Of a stretch of DNA of 64,000 bases, positions 10,909-20,862 are shown one piece after another. The notes under the pieces were generated by a model. That model did not search any database. It was not told the origin of the DNA and saw only the letters and a program-made list of their open reading frames with translations. Origin of the DNA: Siphonodentalium dalli (taxonomy: Eukaryota > Mollusca > Scaphopoda > Gadilida > Siphonodentaliidae); contig CP136067.1 in NCBI GenBank assembly GCA_032622095.1, positions 176,298,556-176,362,555 of the forward strand, read 5' to 3'. Made by a program: the position numbers and the translations under genes. Numbering within the stretch: position 1 is the first letter of the stretch; every line of letters begins with the position of its first letter.

Positions 10909-11450
10909 CCCGAAAACCCGCACATTATCTGCTTATAAAGAGCTTGTTTTATGTAGGCAATCTGTAACTCATGTTGAGTCGATGTGCTGAAAATGAGAGC
11001 ATTTTAGTCACATCGATTCATTATGAGGCGATTCTAAGTGATTACTTGCGGACAATGAGACAAATAAGCCAACCACGACGTATTATGTGTACGCTCTTTA
11101 ACATGTGCGTTCACTGTGGCCCGCGCCATAAAACGAAATAACGGCTATGACTCCATTATCTGCTTATATCACAATCAAATAATCACATTATGCACCTACA
11201 GTAATGCTCTAATTAATCGACTTCTTAACCAAAGCAGAAGTATGGGTAACTTTTCAGGATTTAGTCGGAAATATGGCTTGTTGCCATTCATCGGAAAGCT
11301 CTCCGATGAATGGCAACAAGCCATATTTCCGACTAAATCCTGAAAAGTTACCCATAATTCTGCTTTGGTTAAGAGGTCGATTAATTAAGAGCATTACTGT
11401 ACTTCACATTATAGGTCGATTATGTGCGTATTTGGACGAGGATATGTTGA
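10909..11450. repeat. left long terminal inverted repeat
   Basis: The stretch matches the reverse complement of 19866-20186 (+20863-20870) and the minus-strand copy at 59935-60290. Shared landmarks in order are CCGCACATTATCTGCTTA, GAGTCGATGTGCTGAAAATG, GAGGCGATTCTAAG, TGCGGACAATGA, a CGCGCCATAAAACGAAATAAC block, and TCGATTATGTGCGTATTTG. The repeat contains an internal palindrome (GCACATTATCTGCTTA versus its reverse about 130 bp later) and, only in this copy, the inserted 11197-11402 hairpin. It bounds the element carrying the coding fragment 11486-12042. Confidence 0.65.
11197..11402. repeat. long hairpin, ~99-bp arms, 6-bp loop
   Basis: Left arm 11197-11295 and right arm 11302-11402 are almost perfect reverse complements around AAGCTC. 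Landmarks are TACAGTAATGCTCT at the left end and AGCATTACTGTA at the right end. The high arm identity implies recent formation or recent transposition. It sits inside the left long TIR and is missing from the other TIR copies, so it behaves as an inserted foldback MITE. Confidence 0.8.
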
Positions 11451-11485
11451 GTTGCCACACCCTCAAACACAACATTGTCTGAGGT

Positions 11486-11791
11486 ATGTCTTACAAGTTC
11501 TTCATCTCAGATGACAATATTGTATTCCAAATGTGTTTCTCCTCCTTCAGCCATACATTTTGCATATTTTGTATCCCAGGACAGGCGAGCAAACGGAAGC
11601 AAGGGAAAACAAGAGCTGCTTATGAAACCTTTACATGGTTCCCACTCATGGATGAAGTAATTAATTCCAATGAGCCAGACAGTGGTGGAAAATATTTTCT
11701 TCGTCAGTCACGTAAGAACATACTTCCTAAATGCAAAGTGCCTCCCTCTTATGTTGTAAATTTAAACCAAGTCCCTCATCCTGTTCTGTAG
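11486..11791 (+). CDS. element-encoded protein fragment 1 (first copy)
   Basis: A 101-codon frame whose protein is nearly identical to the minus-strand 60764-61069 copy. It has a Cys cluster (C near residue 17, then C.FC near residues 26-29), a KRKQGK basic patch and a C-terminus VVNLNQVPHPVL. After the stop a different frame continues SVEQRIIYKVI and then ..AMDGQAIIVPFDFDQI (next entry). That order (LS..EQRI..V - x - K - LP - x(5) - GQ.I.VP.D) reminds me of the N-terminal module of Helitron-type proteins, but long TIRs are not a Helitron trait. Treat the identity as unknown. Confidence 0.4.
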   Translation: MSYKFFISDDNIVFQMCFSSFSHTFCIFCIPGQASKRKQGKTRAAYETFTWFPLMDEVINSNEPDSGGKYFLRQSRKNILPKCKVPPSYVVNLNQVPHPVL

Positions 11792-11838
11792 AACAACGGA
11801 TAATTTATAAAGTTATATGAAACTCGTATTGCTGCCAT

Positions 11839-11976
11839 ATGCCTGTAGACAAGCATGCAATGGATGGTCAGGCCATAATTGTTCCATTTGATTTCGATCA
11901 GATTTGGAGAAGTCGAGTATCTTGTGTGACATCACCAACTGTTATTGTAAACGTTGATGGTAAATTATCTGATTTG
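11839..11976 (+). pseudogene. element protein fragment 2, 5' half, cut by LINE
   Basis: It encodes ..AMDGQAIIVPFDFDQIWRSR.. and ..SPTVIVNVDGKLSDL, then is interrupted at 11976 by the 7.6-kb LINE insertion; the frame that runs on to 12042 reads into foreign sequence. The reading frame resumes at 19611. The intact equivalent is 60310-60738 on the minus strand. Confidence 0.6.
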
Positions 11977-12042
11977 CACTGGGCTTTGACATACCTACGG
12001 ATATCACACGAGCAAACTCACATAATCAATCATGTATGCTGA

Positions 12043-12755
12043 GTGCTAATTATTGATGGAATGTGTGCATTATCGATCGGTTTGCCCGGCCGAGTATCTA
12101 TCTATATTTAGCCTCACCAAACAATAAAAACGTCCAGATTTAATAAATGTGCTACTGTTTTATCAAGGAATGAGTTGGTGTCATTTCCACGTTGTAATGT
12201 ACTATACACATTCTTGTTATTTTTAATGTATAAAAATGAAACTATTCAGATATAACATGTGCACTACTATTTTTCCTTCTTAGCATGTCACTAATTGTAA
12301 TAATGTCTTAATTGTCTGTATCCAAAAATCAGTCCCGAAGTCTACAAATATACAAAAAGCACGGTATACTGTCTACCTAGAGATGGATGCGTTATGAATA
12401 GACTATTTTAAGATGCTGTTTCATAACTCCAAAAATTTATAATTGAATACACACTTGAGTTTCCTAATTCGACTAGTTTATTTCACTATACTATATATAC
12501 TATACATATGCCTATAAGCATGTCGTGTGCCTCAGCCCATTAACTATCTATCTTCTCATAATAGTTTTCACTTTGGTTTTATTTCATCGTGTTGGAAAGT
12601 ATAGTAATAAAGTAAGACACAAATGCAAGTCGCATTGAACTAATAAATCTAGCTCGGGCTGTGGCAATTAAAATAACATAACCTATAGTATATGTTGTCA
12701 CCACTGGACGGTCGGTGTTGTCCATCCAAGCAGACAACGACCTTTAGCCGGTTGT
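12043..12755. other. LINE 5' region, no coding signal
   Basis: AT-rich sequence upstream of the endonuclease frame, probably LINE 5' UTR. No motif was recognised. Confidence 0.4.
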
Positions 12756-12811
12756 ATGTCTGTTTCTCTGTTTATGTACTCCACCTTTGTTGTGTCTGTA
12801 TCTCGTTTCTT

Positions 12812-12923
12812 TGTGCGAATGAATGTGACATCAAAATGTACCATTATATATATATATATATATATATATAGCTATATATATATATATATAATGGTACATT
12901 TTGATGTCACATTCATTCGCACA
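12812..12923. repeat. palindrome with (TA)n core
   Basis: Arms of about 30 unique bases (TGTGCGAATGAATGTGACAT.. and its reverse complement) flank a long (TA)n tract centred on TATAGCTATA. The whole can fold into one hairpin or cruciform. It lies in the presumed 5' UTR of the LINE and looks like a MITE whose centre expanded as a TA microsatellite. Confidence 0.75.
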
Positions 12924-12994
12924 TATATATATACCATGTGTACCACTACATAACATGTGTCTGGTTCGACAGCTAGCGCGTCCGCATATCTATA

Positions 12995-13288
12995 ATGAGT
13001 AATATAAAAGTTTTTTCTCTGAACTGCCGCGGACTTAACCAAACCGACAAACGCCGAGATGTTTTCCATCACATCCGTAACCTTGGTGGATCTATATATT
13101 GTTTGCAAGATACACACTTCACTAATCACATGGAAAGATGTATTGAAGCAGAATGGGGATGCAAAGCAATAATGGCATCATACTCTTCCCAGGCTAGAGG
13201 TGTAGCTATTCTATTTAGAAAAACTTTGAGTATAGTATTCACGAAACATATAAAGACTCTGGTGGAAATTTTATTATACTTGATATAA
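12995..13288 (+). pseudogene. LINE ORF2: APE-type endonuclease, N-terminal part
   Basis: The frame opens MSNIKVFSLNCRGLNQTDKR, the classic start of an apurinic-endonuclease-like domain (S-L-N-x-R-G-L). It continues with ..YCLQDTHF, where the catalytic Glu of the usual Q-E-T-H is replaced by Asp, and GVAILF. The domain would nick target DNA for target-primed reverse transcription. It is cut at about 13243, where the 2.2-kb duplicated unit begins; the end of the frame reads into that unit. The E-to-D change and the truncation indicate an inactive enzyme. Confidence 0.7.
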
Positions 13289-13324
13289 CCATAGAATATA
13301 TACGTTTAAGTTTGGTGAATTTAT

Positions 13325-13612
13325 ATGTGCCCCAATGATGATAATCCAGCTTTTTACTATAACCTAAAAAAAATAATTACCCTGATTTTTGCCACTGATA
13401 CTCAAGTATCAATCTATCTTTTACAGGAAAACCTGATGGCATGGAATTTCTTCCAATTCTGGATGGACCAGCAGAACGCCGCTGGTATCTATCTATTACA
13501 GAAAACTACATTGTGTATGACATATACTATCATCCAATTCTGGATGGACCAGAAGAATAATCATGTGTGGAGACTGGAATCTTGTTCAGTAACAAGAGCT
13601 AGACACTTATAA
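13325..13612 (+). pseudogene. endonuclease middle, scrambled (unit A)
   Basis: The frame includes MCPNDDNPAFYYNL, matching the usual 'Y.PN.D...F' stretch of LINE endonucleases. It then runs through two copies of a short FQFWMDQ repeat (near 13460 and 13540), indicating local duplication. The region between it and the next coding block is out of frame. Confidence 0.5.
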
Positions 13613-13730
13613 CTACAAGCATATAAATAACTACCATGCCATAAATGAAGTTGTTGACCTTGCCGGCAGCCTTGAACTATTTAATTAACAGGAAAGACGT
13701 TACACGTGGAGAAGGAAATCCCCAGTTAAA

Positions 13731-14183
13731 ATGGCGATGCTAGATTATTTCTTAATCTCCGAGGACCTCCTTAATCTAACTGGAGAAGGACCGGCAATTT
13801 TACCCGGGTACAAATCAGATCATTCTATAATTTCACTCTCGTTAAACGTCAGTGACATCAAGACTTGTCCATGGTTTTGGAAATTTAATTATTCTCTTCT
13901 GTACTGTAGAGAATATGCTGATTTAGTAAAATCGATCATAGCTGAAAATAAAATTAGATATTCCTATTCCACAAATGTAAACGAAAAGGAAAGCAAAACA
14001 AAATGTTCCATTGGAAAACGACTTTTCCTCGACGCAGTGTTACTTGATATCAGAGGCGCCACCATACTCTTTTCCGCAAATCGAAAACGTGAGCGAACAA
14101 AAATGGAGAAAAATCTGACAACAAAAAAAGCAAAAATTATTTCAGATCTTGAATCCAACATCTCTGATGAAAAACAGAAATAA
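13731..14183 (+). pseudogene. LINE ORF2: endonuclease C-term and linker (unit A)
   Basis: It encodes LDYFLISEDL..PGYKSDHSIISL, the D-x-F-L-I-S...SDH signature that includes the catalytic Asp-His pair at the end of the APE domain. WFWKFNYSLL follows, then a Lys/Glu-rich helical linker, as in Tx1/L1-clade ORF2. It is 97% or more similar by eye to unit B (15941-16489). Confidence 0.7.
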
Positions 14184-14268
14184 TGGAAGACTTGGAAAAA
14201 ATAAAAGTCGAAATTGAAGCAATGAGAAAAGAAACAATCCGCGGAACCATGGTTAGATCTCGCGCTAA

Positions 14269-14517
14269 ATGGATAGAGGAAGGCGAAAAACAAAATATTT
14301 TCTAAATTTAGAAAAACGTAACAACATCTCCAAAACCCTGACCAGCCTGACAGTCGCGAATGGTAGTACAATCACGAGACAAAACGATATTATGAAAGAA
14401 ACCCGAAATTTTTACCTTAATTTATACTCATATAGGTCAATGGACGAACTTCTACAAAATGCGGTTAAAGAACAACGGACGGTATTATCTTCAAAATCAA
14501 TTTTCAAATCAGTCTAA
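14269..14517 (+). pseudogene. LINE ORF2: pre-RT block (unit A)
   Basis: It contains KTKYFLNLEKRN and ..FYLNLY, the conserved block directly before the reverse-transcriptase fingers in L1/Tx1 elements. It stops at TAA (14515-14517), where the RT domain should begin; the RT palm with the FADD-type box is not found anywhere downstream. Confidence 0.7.
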
Positions 14518-14559
14518 TCTCTAGGGTTAACTTTACCAGAGACTGGTCACGCCACCGAC

Positions 14560-15225
14560 ATGGTAACGAAAAATTTCCGAAAATCTTTACAAAATAGCTA
14601 TAACGAGTACTTCCAAGCTATCCTGAGTGACAACTGCTCAAAATCAGGCAGCAACAAACTCAGAACATATCGGCTTTACAAGAAAGAGTATAGGCTTGAG
14701 CCCTATCTTCTCAACACGAAATCATTGGAAGACAGAATAGCTTTCACCAGATTTAGAATCAGTAACCATGTACTAGCTATAGAAAAGGGGCGTCATGTAC
14801 AGCCCCCAGTAAAATTAGAAAATAGAAAGTGTGTGTTTTGTTGCGATGATGTCGTAGCAGATGAAATACATTTCCTTATGGAATGCAATGCATATTCACA
14901 ACTACGAAGAGAACTCCTCGAATCAATGGTTAAACATAATCCGAATTTTCCACGCAATAACGCCAACCATCAATTTACTACTATATTGACAAATGACTGT
15001 CCAATTCTAACACGAATAATATGTAAACTGATCCGTCGCTTCTTCGATACTCGTGCTGAGCAAATAACAGTTAGGAAACCATAAATATGATACATGATCC
15101 CGAGACTCCTTGTACATCTTAGCATATTATGTAATTTTGTTCTTGTATACTATATTATCACATGTTTTGTATATACCATTATCCATTGTTTTAGCAAACT
15201 GTCCTCGTGTGGATGTTTTTTGCCA
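14560..15225 (+). pseudogene. foreign LINE 3' end (zinc-knuckle module), unit A
   Basis: The frame 14560-15084 reads KLRTYRLYKKEY..IAFTRFRISNHVLAIEKGRH.. and CVFCCDDVVADEIHFLMECNAY. The C-x2-C...DEIHFL...C pattern is the C-terminal zinc-knuckle domain of another LINE type, seen also at 42531-42818. It is followed by a 140-bp AT-rich tail ending GCCAATAAATC, like a LINE 3' end. It occupies the place of the missing RT palm, as would a 5'-truncated LINE inserted with deletion of its target. Confidence 0.6.
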
Positions 15226-15432
15226 ATAAATCATTATCTAGAAAAGACCAAAAAAATTTGGAAACACAGACTCCTGAGCCCTTTAGGTAGAATAACCGTT
15301 GTCAAATCCCTCATCTTACCAAAATTGACACACCTATTTATAACTCTCCCAAAGTCCAGGTACAACTTTTTTGAAAGCCCTAAATACCTGTTTATATAAT
15401 TTCATTTGGAATTCCAAACGCGATAGAATAAA
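15226..15432 (+). pseudogene. LINE ORF2: RT thumb fragment (unit A)
   Basis: It encodes KIWKHRLLSPLGRITVVKSL and ILPKLTHLF, the start of the conserved post-palm 'W..R.L...G+I.V.K.L.LP+' block of L1/Tx1 elements. It is truncated at the duplication junction, so its remainder is found only after unit B. Confidence 0.65.
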
Positions 15433-15940
15433 AAACATATAAAGACTCTGGTGGAAATTTTATTATACTTGATATAACCATAGAAAATATACGTTTAAGT
15501 TTGGTGAATTTATATGGGCCCCAATGATGATAATCCAGCTTTTTACTCTAACCTAAAAAAATTAATTACCCTGATTTTTGCCACTGATACCCAAGTATCA
15601 ATCTATCTTTTACAGGAAAACCTGATGGCATGGAATTTCTTCCAATTCTGGATGGACCAGCAGAACGCCGCTGGTATCTATCTATTACAGAAAACTACAT
15701 TGTGTATAATGACATATACTATCATCCAATTCTGGATGGACCAGAAGAAAAATCATGTGTGGAGACTGGAGTCTTGTTCAGTAACAAGAGCTAGACACTT
15801 ATAACTACAAGCATATAAATAACCACCATGCCATAAATGAAGTTGTTGACCTTGCCGGCAGCCTTGAACTAGTTGACATGTAGAGACTATTTAATAAACA
15901 GGAAAGACGTTACACGTGGAGAAGGAAATCCCCAGTTAAA

Positions 15941-16489
15941 ATGGCGATGCTAGATTATTTCTTAATCTCCGAGGACCTCCTTAATCTAACTGGAGAAGGA
16001 CCGGCAATTTTACCCGGGTACAAATCAGATCATTCTATTATTTCACTCTCGTTAAACGTCAGTGACATCAAGACTTGTCCAGGGTTTTGGAAATTTAATA
16101 ATTCTCTTCTGTACTGTAGAGAATATGTTGATTTAGTAAAATCGATCATAGCTGAAAATAAAATTAGATATTCCTATTCCACAAATGTAAACGAAAAGGA
16201 AAGCAAAACAAAATGTTCCATTGGAAAACGACTTTTCCTCGACGCAGTGTTACTTGATATCAGAGGCGCCACCATACGCTTTTCCGCAAATCGAAAACGT
16301 GAGCGAACAAACATGGAGAAAAATCTGACAACAAAAAAAGCTAAAATTATTTCAGATCTTGAATCCAACATCTCTGATGAAAAACTTAAAATAATGGAAG
16401 ACTTGGATATAACAAAAGTCGAAATTGAAGCAATGAGAAAAGACACAATCCGCGGAACCATGGTTAGATCTCGCGCTAAATGGATATAG
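15941..16489 (+). pseudogene. LINE ORF2: endonuclease C-term and linker (unit B)
   Basis: Same block as 13731-14183, but the linker stays open 32 codons longer. It reads GFWKFNNSLL, the more consensus-like form. It ends at TAG 16487-16489; the pre-RT block continues at 16480 in another frame. Confidence 0.7.
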
Positions 16490-16728
16490 GAAGGCGAAAA
16501 ACTAAATATTTTCTAAATTTAGAAAAACGTAACAACATCTCCAAAACTCTGACCAGCCTGACAGTCGCGAATGGTAGTACAATCAAGAAACAAAACAATA
16601 TTATGAAAGAAACCCGAAATTTTTACCTTAATTTATACTCATATAGGTCAATGGACGAACTTCTACAAAATGCGGTTAAAGAACAACGGACGGTATTATC
16701 TTCAAAATCAATTTTCAAATCAGTCTAA
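16480..16728 (+). pseudogene. LINE ORF2: pre-RT block (unit B)
   Basis: Equivalent of 14269-14517, with KTKYFLNLEKRN and FYLNLY. It shares the same terminal TAA, so the loss of the RT palm happened before the tandem duplication. Confidence 0.65.
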
Positions 16729-16769
16729 TCTCTAGGGTTAACTTTACCAGAGACTGGTCACGCCACCGA

Positions 16770-17435
16770 CATGGTAACGAAAAATTTCCGAAAATCTTTA
16801 CAAAATAGCTATAACGAGTACTTCCAAGCTAGCCTGAGTTACAACTGCTCAAAATAAGGCAGCAACAAACTCAGAACATATCGGCTTTACAAGAAAGAGT
16901 ATAGGCTTGAGCCCTATCTTCTCAACACGAAATCATTGGAAGACAGAATAGCTTTCACCAGATTTAGAATCAGTAACAATGTACTTGCTATAGAAAAGGG
17001 GCGTCATGTACAGCCCCCAGTAAAATTAGAAAATAGAAAGTGTGTGTTTTGTTGCGATGATGTCGTAGAAGATGAAATACATTTCCTTATGGAATGCAAT
17101 GCATATTCACAACTACGAAGAGAACTCCTCGAATCAATGGTTAACCATAATCCGAATTTTCCACGCAATAACGCCAACCATCAATTTACTACTATATTGA
17201 CAAATGACTGTCCAATTCTAACACGAATAATATGTAAACTGATCCGTCGCTTCTTCGATACTCGTGCTGAGCAAATAACAGTTAGGAAACCACAAATATG
17301 ATACATGATCCCGAGACTCCTTGTACATCTTAGCATATTATGTAATTTTGTTCTTGTATACTATATTATCACATGTTTTGTATATACCATTATCCATTGT
17401 TTTAGCAAACTGTCCTCGTGTGGATGTTTTTTGCC
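16770..17435 (+). pseudogene. foreign LINE 3' end (zinc-knuckle module), unit B
   Basis: Copy of 14560-15225. A TAA near 16856 breaks the frame; the open part 16936-17301 retains IAFTRFRISNNVLAIEKGRH and the C-x2-C..DEIHFLMEC knuckle. The AT-rich tail again ends GCCAATAAATC. Confidence 0.6.
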
Positions 17436-18218
17436 AATAAATCATTATCTAGAAAAGACCACAAAAATTTGGAAACACATACTCCTGACCCCTTTAGGTA
17501 GAATAACCGTTGCCAAATCCCTCAGGTAGAATAACCGTTGTCAAATCCCTCATCTTACCAAAATTGACACACCTATTTATAACTCTCCCAAGTCCAGGTA
17601 CAACTTTTTTGAAAGCCCTAAATACCTGTTTATATAATTTCATTTGGAATTCCAAACGCGATAGAATAAAAAGAAAACAATTATGTGCCGATCATATGCA
17701 CGGAGGTTTGAAGATGATTAATGTTAAACTTTGATAATGCCATGAAAATTACCTGGATACGACGCTTGACTTGCAAACAATCAAAGTGGGCCTCATTGTG
17801 TAATACCATATCTTTCTTAAACGACCAACTAGTTCTCACGTACCATGCAAGTTATATTGTGACGCAAACAAACAAGTTCGCAAATCCATTCTGGAGAGAT
17901 GTTTTCAGTGCATGGTGTAAATTTATGCGATTAAATAATTCAAATAATACTATTATGGCCTCAACTGTCTGGAATAATCCGAACATAAAAATTGGAGGTT
18001 CATCAATCAACTTTAAATTGTCGAGAGATGCGGGAATATATTTTATAAATGGTTTATTCCAATCAGATAATACATTCCATACCCCACACACATTATATGC
18101 AGAGTTCAACATCCGCGTCGATTTCATAACAATCAGTAACATAAAACGTCAGATTATGTCATTGGCAAGTTCTCTTAAATCAACCATTAATTCGTATACC
18201 CTGCCCATACCTACCTAA
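17436..18218 (+). pseudogene. LINE ORF2: RT thumb and C-terminal region
   Basis: It reads LGRITVVKSLILPKLTHLF, then FIWNSKRDRIKRKQL..GGLKMI (to about 17730), then AMKITWIRRL..W..L and ..NPFWRDVFSAW.. (17721-18218). These are the successive conserved C-terminal blocks of Tx1/L1-like ORF2. One frameshift lies near 17720. The segment is single-copy, downstream of the duplicated units. Confidence 0.7.
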
Positions 18219-18239
18219 TAATCTTACTGCGATACTCCT

Positions 18240-18651
18240 TGACAAAAAGGGCGGACAATTATTTTACAAAGTTCTAGAAAGTGGGAAAATTGTACCAAAT
18301 TCATGTCAAAAATGGGAATCCGAAATTTCAGAGAAGATAGAAAATTGGGAAGAATATTTGAGCATGCCCTTTAAAACGACAACCGATACGAAATTACAGT
18401 GGCTCCAATTCAGAATAAACACGCGAATTATCGGTAGAAATAAATTTCTGAAGGTGGCTAACCGTCGAGTCGACGACTTCTGCAATCGATGTCAAAATGT
18501 ACAGGAAACCATTTCTCATATTTTTTGGTACTATCCCCATGTACAAACCTTTATAAAGGAAATTGAAATATGGACGGAAAACAACCAGTTTCCCATTGAT
18601 CTAACAAAGAAGAATATTATTATCGGTATAGATCACGAATACAAAAAGTAA
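18240..18651 (+). pseudogene. LINE ORF2: C-terminal CCHC-like domain
   Basis: Frames here encode KWESEISEKIENWEEYL, KLQWLQFRINTRII and CNRCQNVQETISHIFWYYPH. The last is the C-x2-C...ET..H.FW..C-type knuckle at the end of Tx1-like ORF2, with the final Cys replaced by Tyr. The stop is at 18649-18651. Confidence 0.65.
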
Positions 18652-19600
18652 CCTCTTCCTGCTAGTGATGAAACAATATACATGCAGGACAAAATTCACG
18701 CCCACACAACTGTCGCTTCGCTCATTCCTTTGCGATATTAAATTTAGGTATGAATACGAGAGATACAACGCAAATTGTAACATGAATTATGACTTCGATA
18801 ACCAGTGGATGACACTTCGAAATGCCTTACAAATAAAATAATAGACTGAAACCCCGATATTTGCAGACTCAAAAATACACCCGACCTTTAACAGTGACCC
18901 TGGATATCACACACAACAAACCGAATTACCCGATACCCGAGCGAAAGATATGTATCCAATTTAGTTACACTGATCATTTTATTTTGACCAATCATATTCT
19001 ACGATAACTGTAATAGATACACACACCTGTTTACTTAAACACATCACAACACTGTCCGAAAAGCAAAAACAGCGAGCGTTGTGTATTTTCCAGATAGCTG
19101 TCGAACCAATATTTACAATACAGCTTCAATATAGTTAATTTACTAATTATACTGCTTATGGTAAACTCTGAACGTAAAATAATTAAAGTTGCACATATAG
19201 TTTGGAATTTGATTCTGCAAACCTGAAATACTTATTACACACCATCAACCACTTTAGCTGTTTTAATACGGGACATTCAAAGTTATTCCGAAGGAAACAA
19301 AATAGTCTATTGTTTTTATCACCACTATTTTAGCTATAGAAAGCAAAGTTTCGGTCAAAGATATGTCAAGGTAAAAACTAATATCACTGCTTCGTCTTGC
19401 TGTTAAGTTGAACGGTGCCTAAAAATAGATTGTCCCAACACAATATATGCCTTTAAATATTTCCGAAAGTCATGTCTCTGGTACGAAAGTAGGCCAGGTC
19501 ATGGCAGAGTCCACTTTCCATGTCCTGGATCGAGAGCATGAGTGAGTGCGTGTATTATGTCTTTTCTCTTTTGTTATTCTTTGTTCACAATAAAAAAAAA
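18652..19600 (+). other. LINE 3' UTR and A-tail
   Basis: No coding signal in about 950 bp. It ends in TAAAAAAAAA directly before the right target duplication. Confidence 0.5.
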
Positions 19601-19610
19601 ATCTTATTTG

Positions 19611-19850
19611 CCAAAAGAATATTTTGCAAATATGCTAATGTTCAGGATGCAAAATAGTATCAAGAATTGAACGTTTTGTACAATAGTTTTAATACTGAAT
19701 CCGATTCATCATCCGTCGTTGTTGACACCAAATCATCGGATCATACTCCTGCAGACTCTTCAAGTGAATTTTGATAAAGGACCCATTCCAACCAGACATT
19801 GATCTGGAAGAGAAGATCAATGTGGCTTTCATCAATTCATCTTCCTAGAA
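19611..19850 (+). pseudogene. element protein fragment 2, 3' half
   Basis: The coding homology resumes after the LINE with CCAAAAGAATATTTTGC and continues to a stop near 19846. It corresponds to the LPKEYFANMLMFQD..NNVLY..SSVVV..DLEEKINVAF part of the intact minus-strand copy 60310-60738, with a frameshift from a missing base near 19645. Confidence 0.55.
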
Positions 19851-19865
19851 ATACAAACCCTCCTT

Positions 19866-20186
19866 GCAAAATATCCTCGCGCAAACACGCACATAAGCGA
19901 CATGTAATGTGAAAGAGGTACATACTGTCATTATTTGATTCTAAAATAAGCAGGTTATTTCATTTTATGGCGCGGGTTACAGTGAAAACATATGTTAAAG
20001 AGCGTACACGTGAACAGTCGTGTGTTGGCTTACTTGTTTCATTGTCCGCACATAATCTGCTTAGAATCACCTCACTGTGAGTCAATAATGTGACTAAACC
20101 GCTCTCATTTTCAGCACATTATCGACTCAAAATGAGCCGATTCTAAACATTAATTACCTGAAACAAATTCTATTCTAAGCAGATAA
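19866..20186. repeat. right long terminal inverted repeat
   Basis: Reverse complement of the 10909-11450 repeat. Landmarks are CGCACATAAGCGAC, GGCGCGGGTTACAG, CATTGTCCGCACATAATC and CAGCACATTATCGACTC, ending ATTCTAAGCAGATAA. Its last nine bases (AATGTGCGG) are displaced to 20864-20872 by the insertion of the 20187-20862 MITE. Confidence 0.65.
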
Positions 20187-20862
20187 GGCCAAAAAAAGTT
20201 TTTTGGTTATCGGGCAATTTTTTTCTTCTTTCAAATCAATGAGTGAGGGAGGGTTTTATTTTTATTTTTTACTGCGCATAGTAAGCATGGACAAAGATAC
20301 CTTCCTCTGTCTAGTAATAACCATAAAGGTAGAGGGAACTGTTATGCATATAAACTCATTTAGTCTTATATAAAAATGACATTGTACTACCAGTGTATGA
20401 CTGGGATTACCTAACAATATATAATGCTCCTGGCATTAACTACTGTTATTGTTGTCTAAAAACTGATACCTCCCCATTCTAATATGTGATCCTGAATTTA
20501 GTCCTGTGCCTTTCAATTGTATAAAATTACAATTAGTGTAAGTTGTTCACAATGACTAATTGTAAGAAGAGCATGAGGATCAGCTAATCATTTTCTTAAT
20601 TGCAGTCATCTACTTCATGTTGTAAGCCTGCAAGTCAGTTTTTAACACATTACATGTTAGAGCTCAATGCACACTAATATTCAACACATATCTACTATGG
20701 ACATGTTGATAAAATCCACACACACGCACACACAAATTCAATATTTGTTTTCGTAAGTTTTTTTGTCATAACATCAGGCATTGCAATAAAAAAGGCCTAT
20801 TGTGGCCCTTTTTATTCAATGCGGCGAGGCCTGAGAACCAAAACCTTTCTTCTTTTTTTTCC
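20187..20862. mobile_element. Harbinger-like MITE with TAA target duplication
   Basis: The 676-bp insert starts GGCCAAAAAAAG and ends CTTTTTTTTCC. It is flanked by TAA at 20184-20186 and 20863-20865, and the inverted copy near 59940 has the single uninterrupted GCAGATAATGTGCGG. A 3-bp TAA duplication and GG-starting ends fit PIF/Harbinger-type elements. It encodes nothing. A hairpin (AAAAAAGGCC..GGCCCTTTTT) lies at about 20785-20815. Confidence 0.55.

Larger units (their letters stand above)
13244..15432 (+). repeat. LINE internal tandem duplication, unit A
   Basis: The unit begins AAACATATAAAGACTCTGG and recurs at 15433 with high identity. The period is 2189 bp at the start, rising to about 2211 after small indels. 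The junction lies within a run of A (ATAAAA/AAACAT), a microhomology consistent with a slippage or template-switch event. Each unit contains the endonuclease middle and C-terminus, the pre-RT linker, an unrelated zinc-knuckle module and part of the RT thumb. Confidence 0.8.
15433..17672 (+). repeat. LINE internal tandem duplication, unit B
   Basis: Second unit, homologous to 13244-15432. Differences include a 22-bp extra segment near 15870, a few substitutions, a premature stop near 16856 inside the zinc-knuckle module, and a local tandem duplication of GGTAGAATAACCGTTG.. (17496-17552). Unlike unit A it continues into the rest of the LINE, so this is the unit in original linkage to the 3' part. 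Confidence 0.8.
11977..19600 (+). mobile_element. Tx1/L1-like LINE insertion, 7.6 kb
   Basis: The insert is flanked by ATCTGATTTG (11967-11976) and ATCTTATTTG (19601-19610), a 10-bp target duplication with one mismatch. It ends in TAAAAAAAAA (19591-19600), a poly(A)-type tail. The inverted copy of the host element at 60580-60589 has the single, uninterrupted site, so the borders are read from sequence. The insert carries an APE endonuclease start (12995), endonuclease C-terminus and linker (13731), an internal 2.2-kb tandem duplication, the thumb and C-terminal segments (17510-18651) and about 0.95 kb of 3' UTR. The palm of the reverse transcriptase is missing from both duplicate units. Confidence 0.75.

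Noticed and set aside
13964-14371. Minus-strand 135-codon frame inside the LINE (also 16174-16461)
   Set aside because: Antisense shadow of the Lys/Glu-rich linker of ORF2, giving S/F-rich peptides without motifs.
20779-20821. Terminator-like hairpin plus T run
   Set aside because: Rho-independent terminators do not apply in an animal genome; the hairpin lies inside a MITE.
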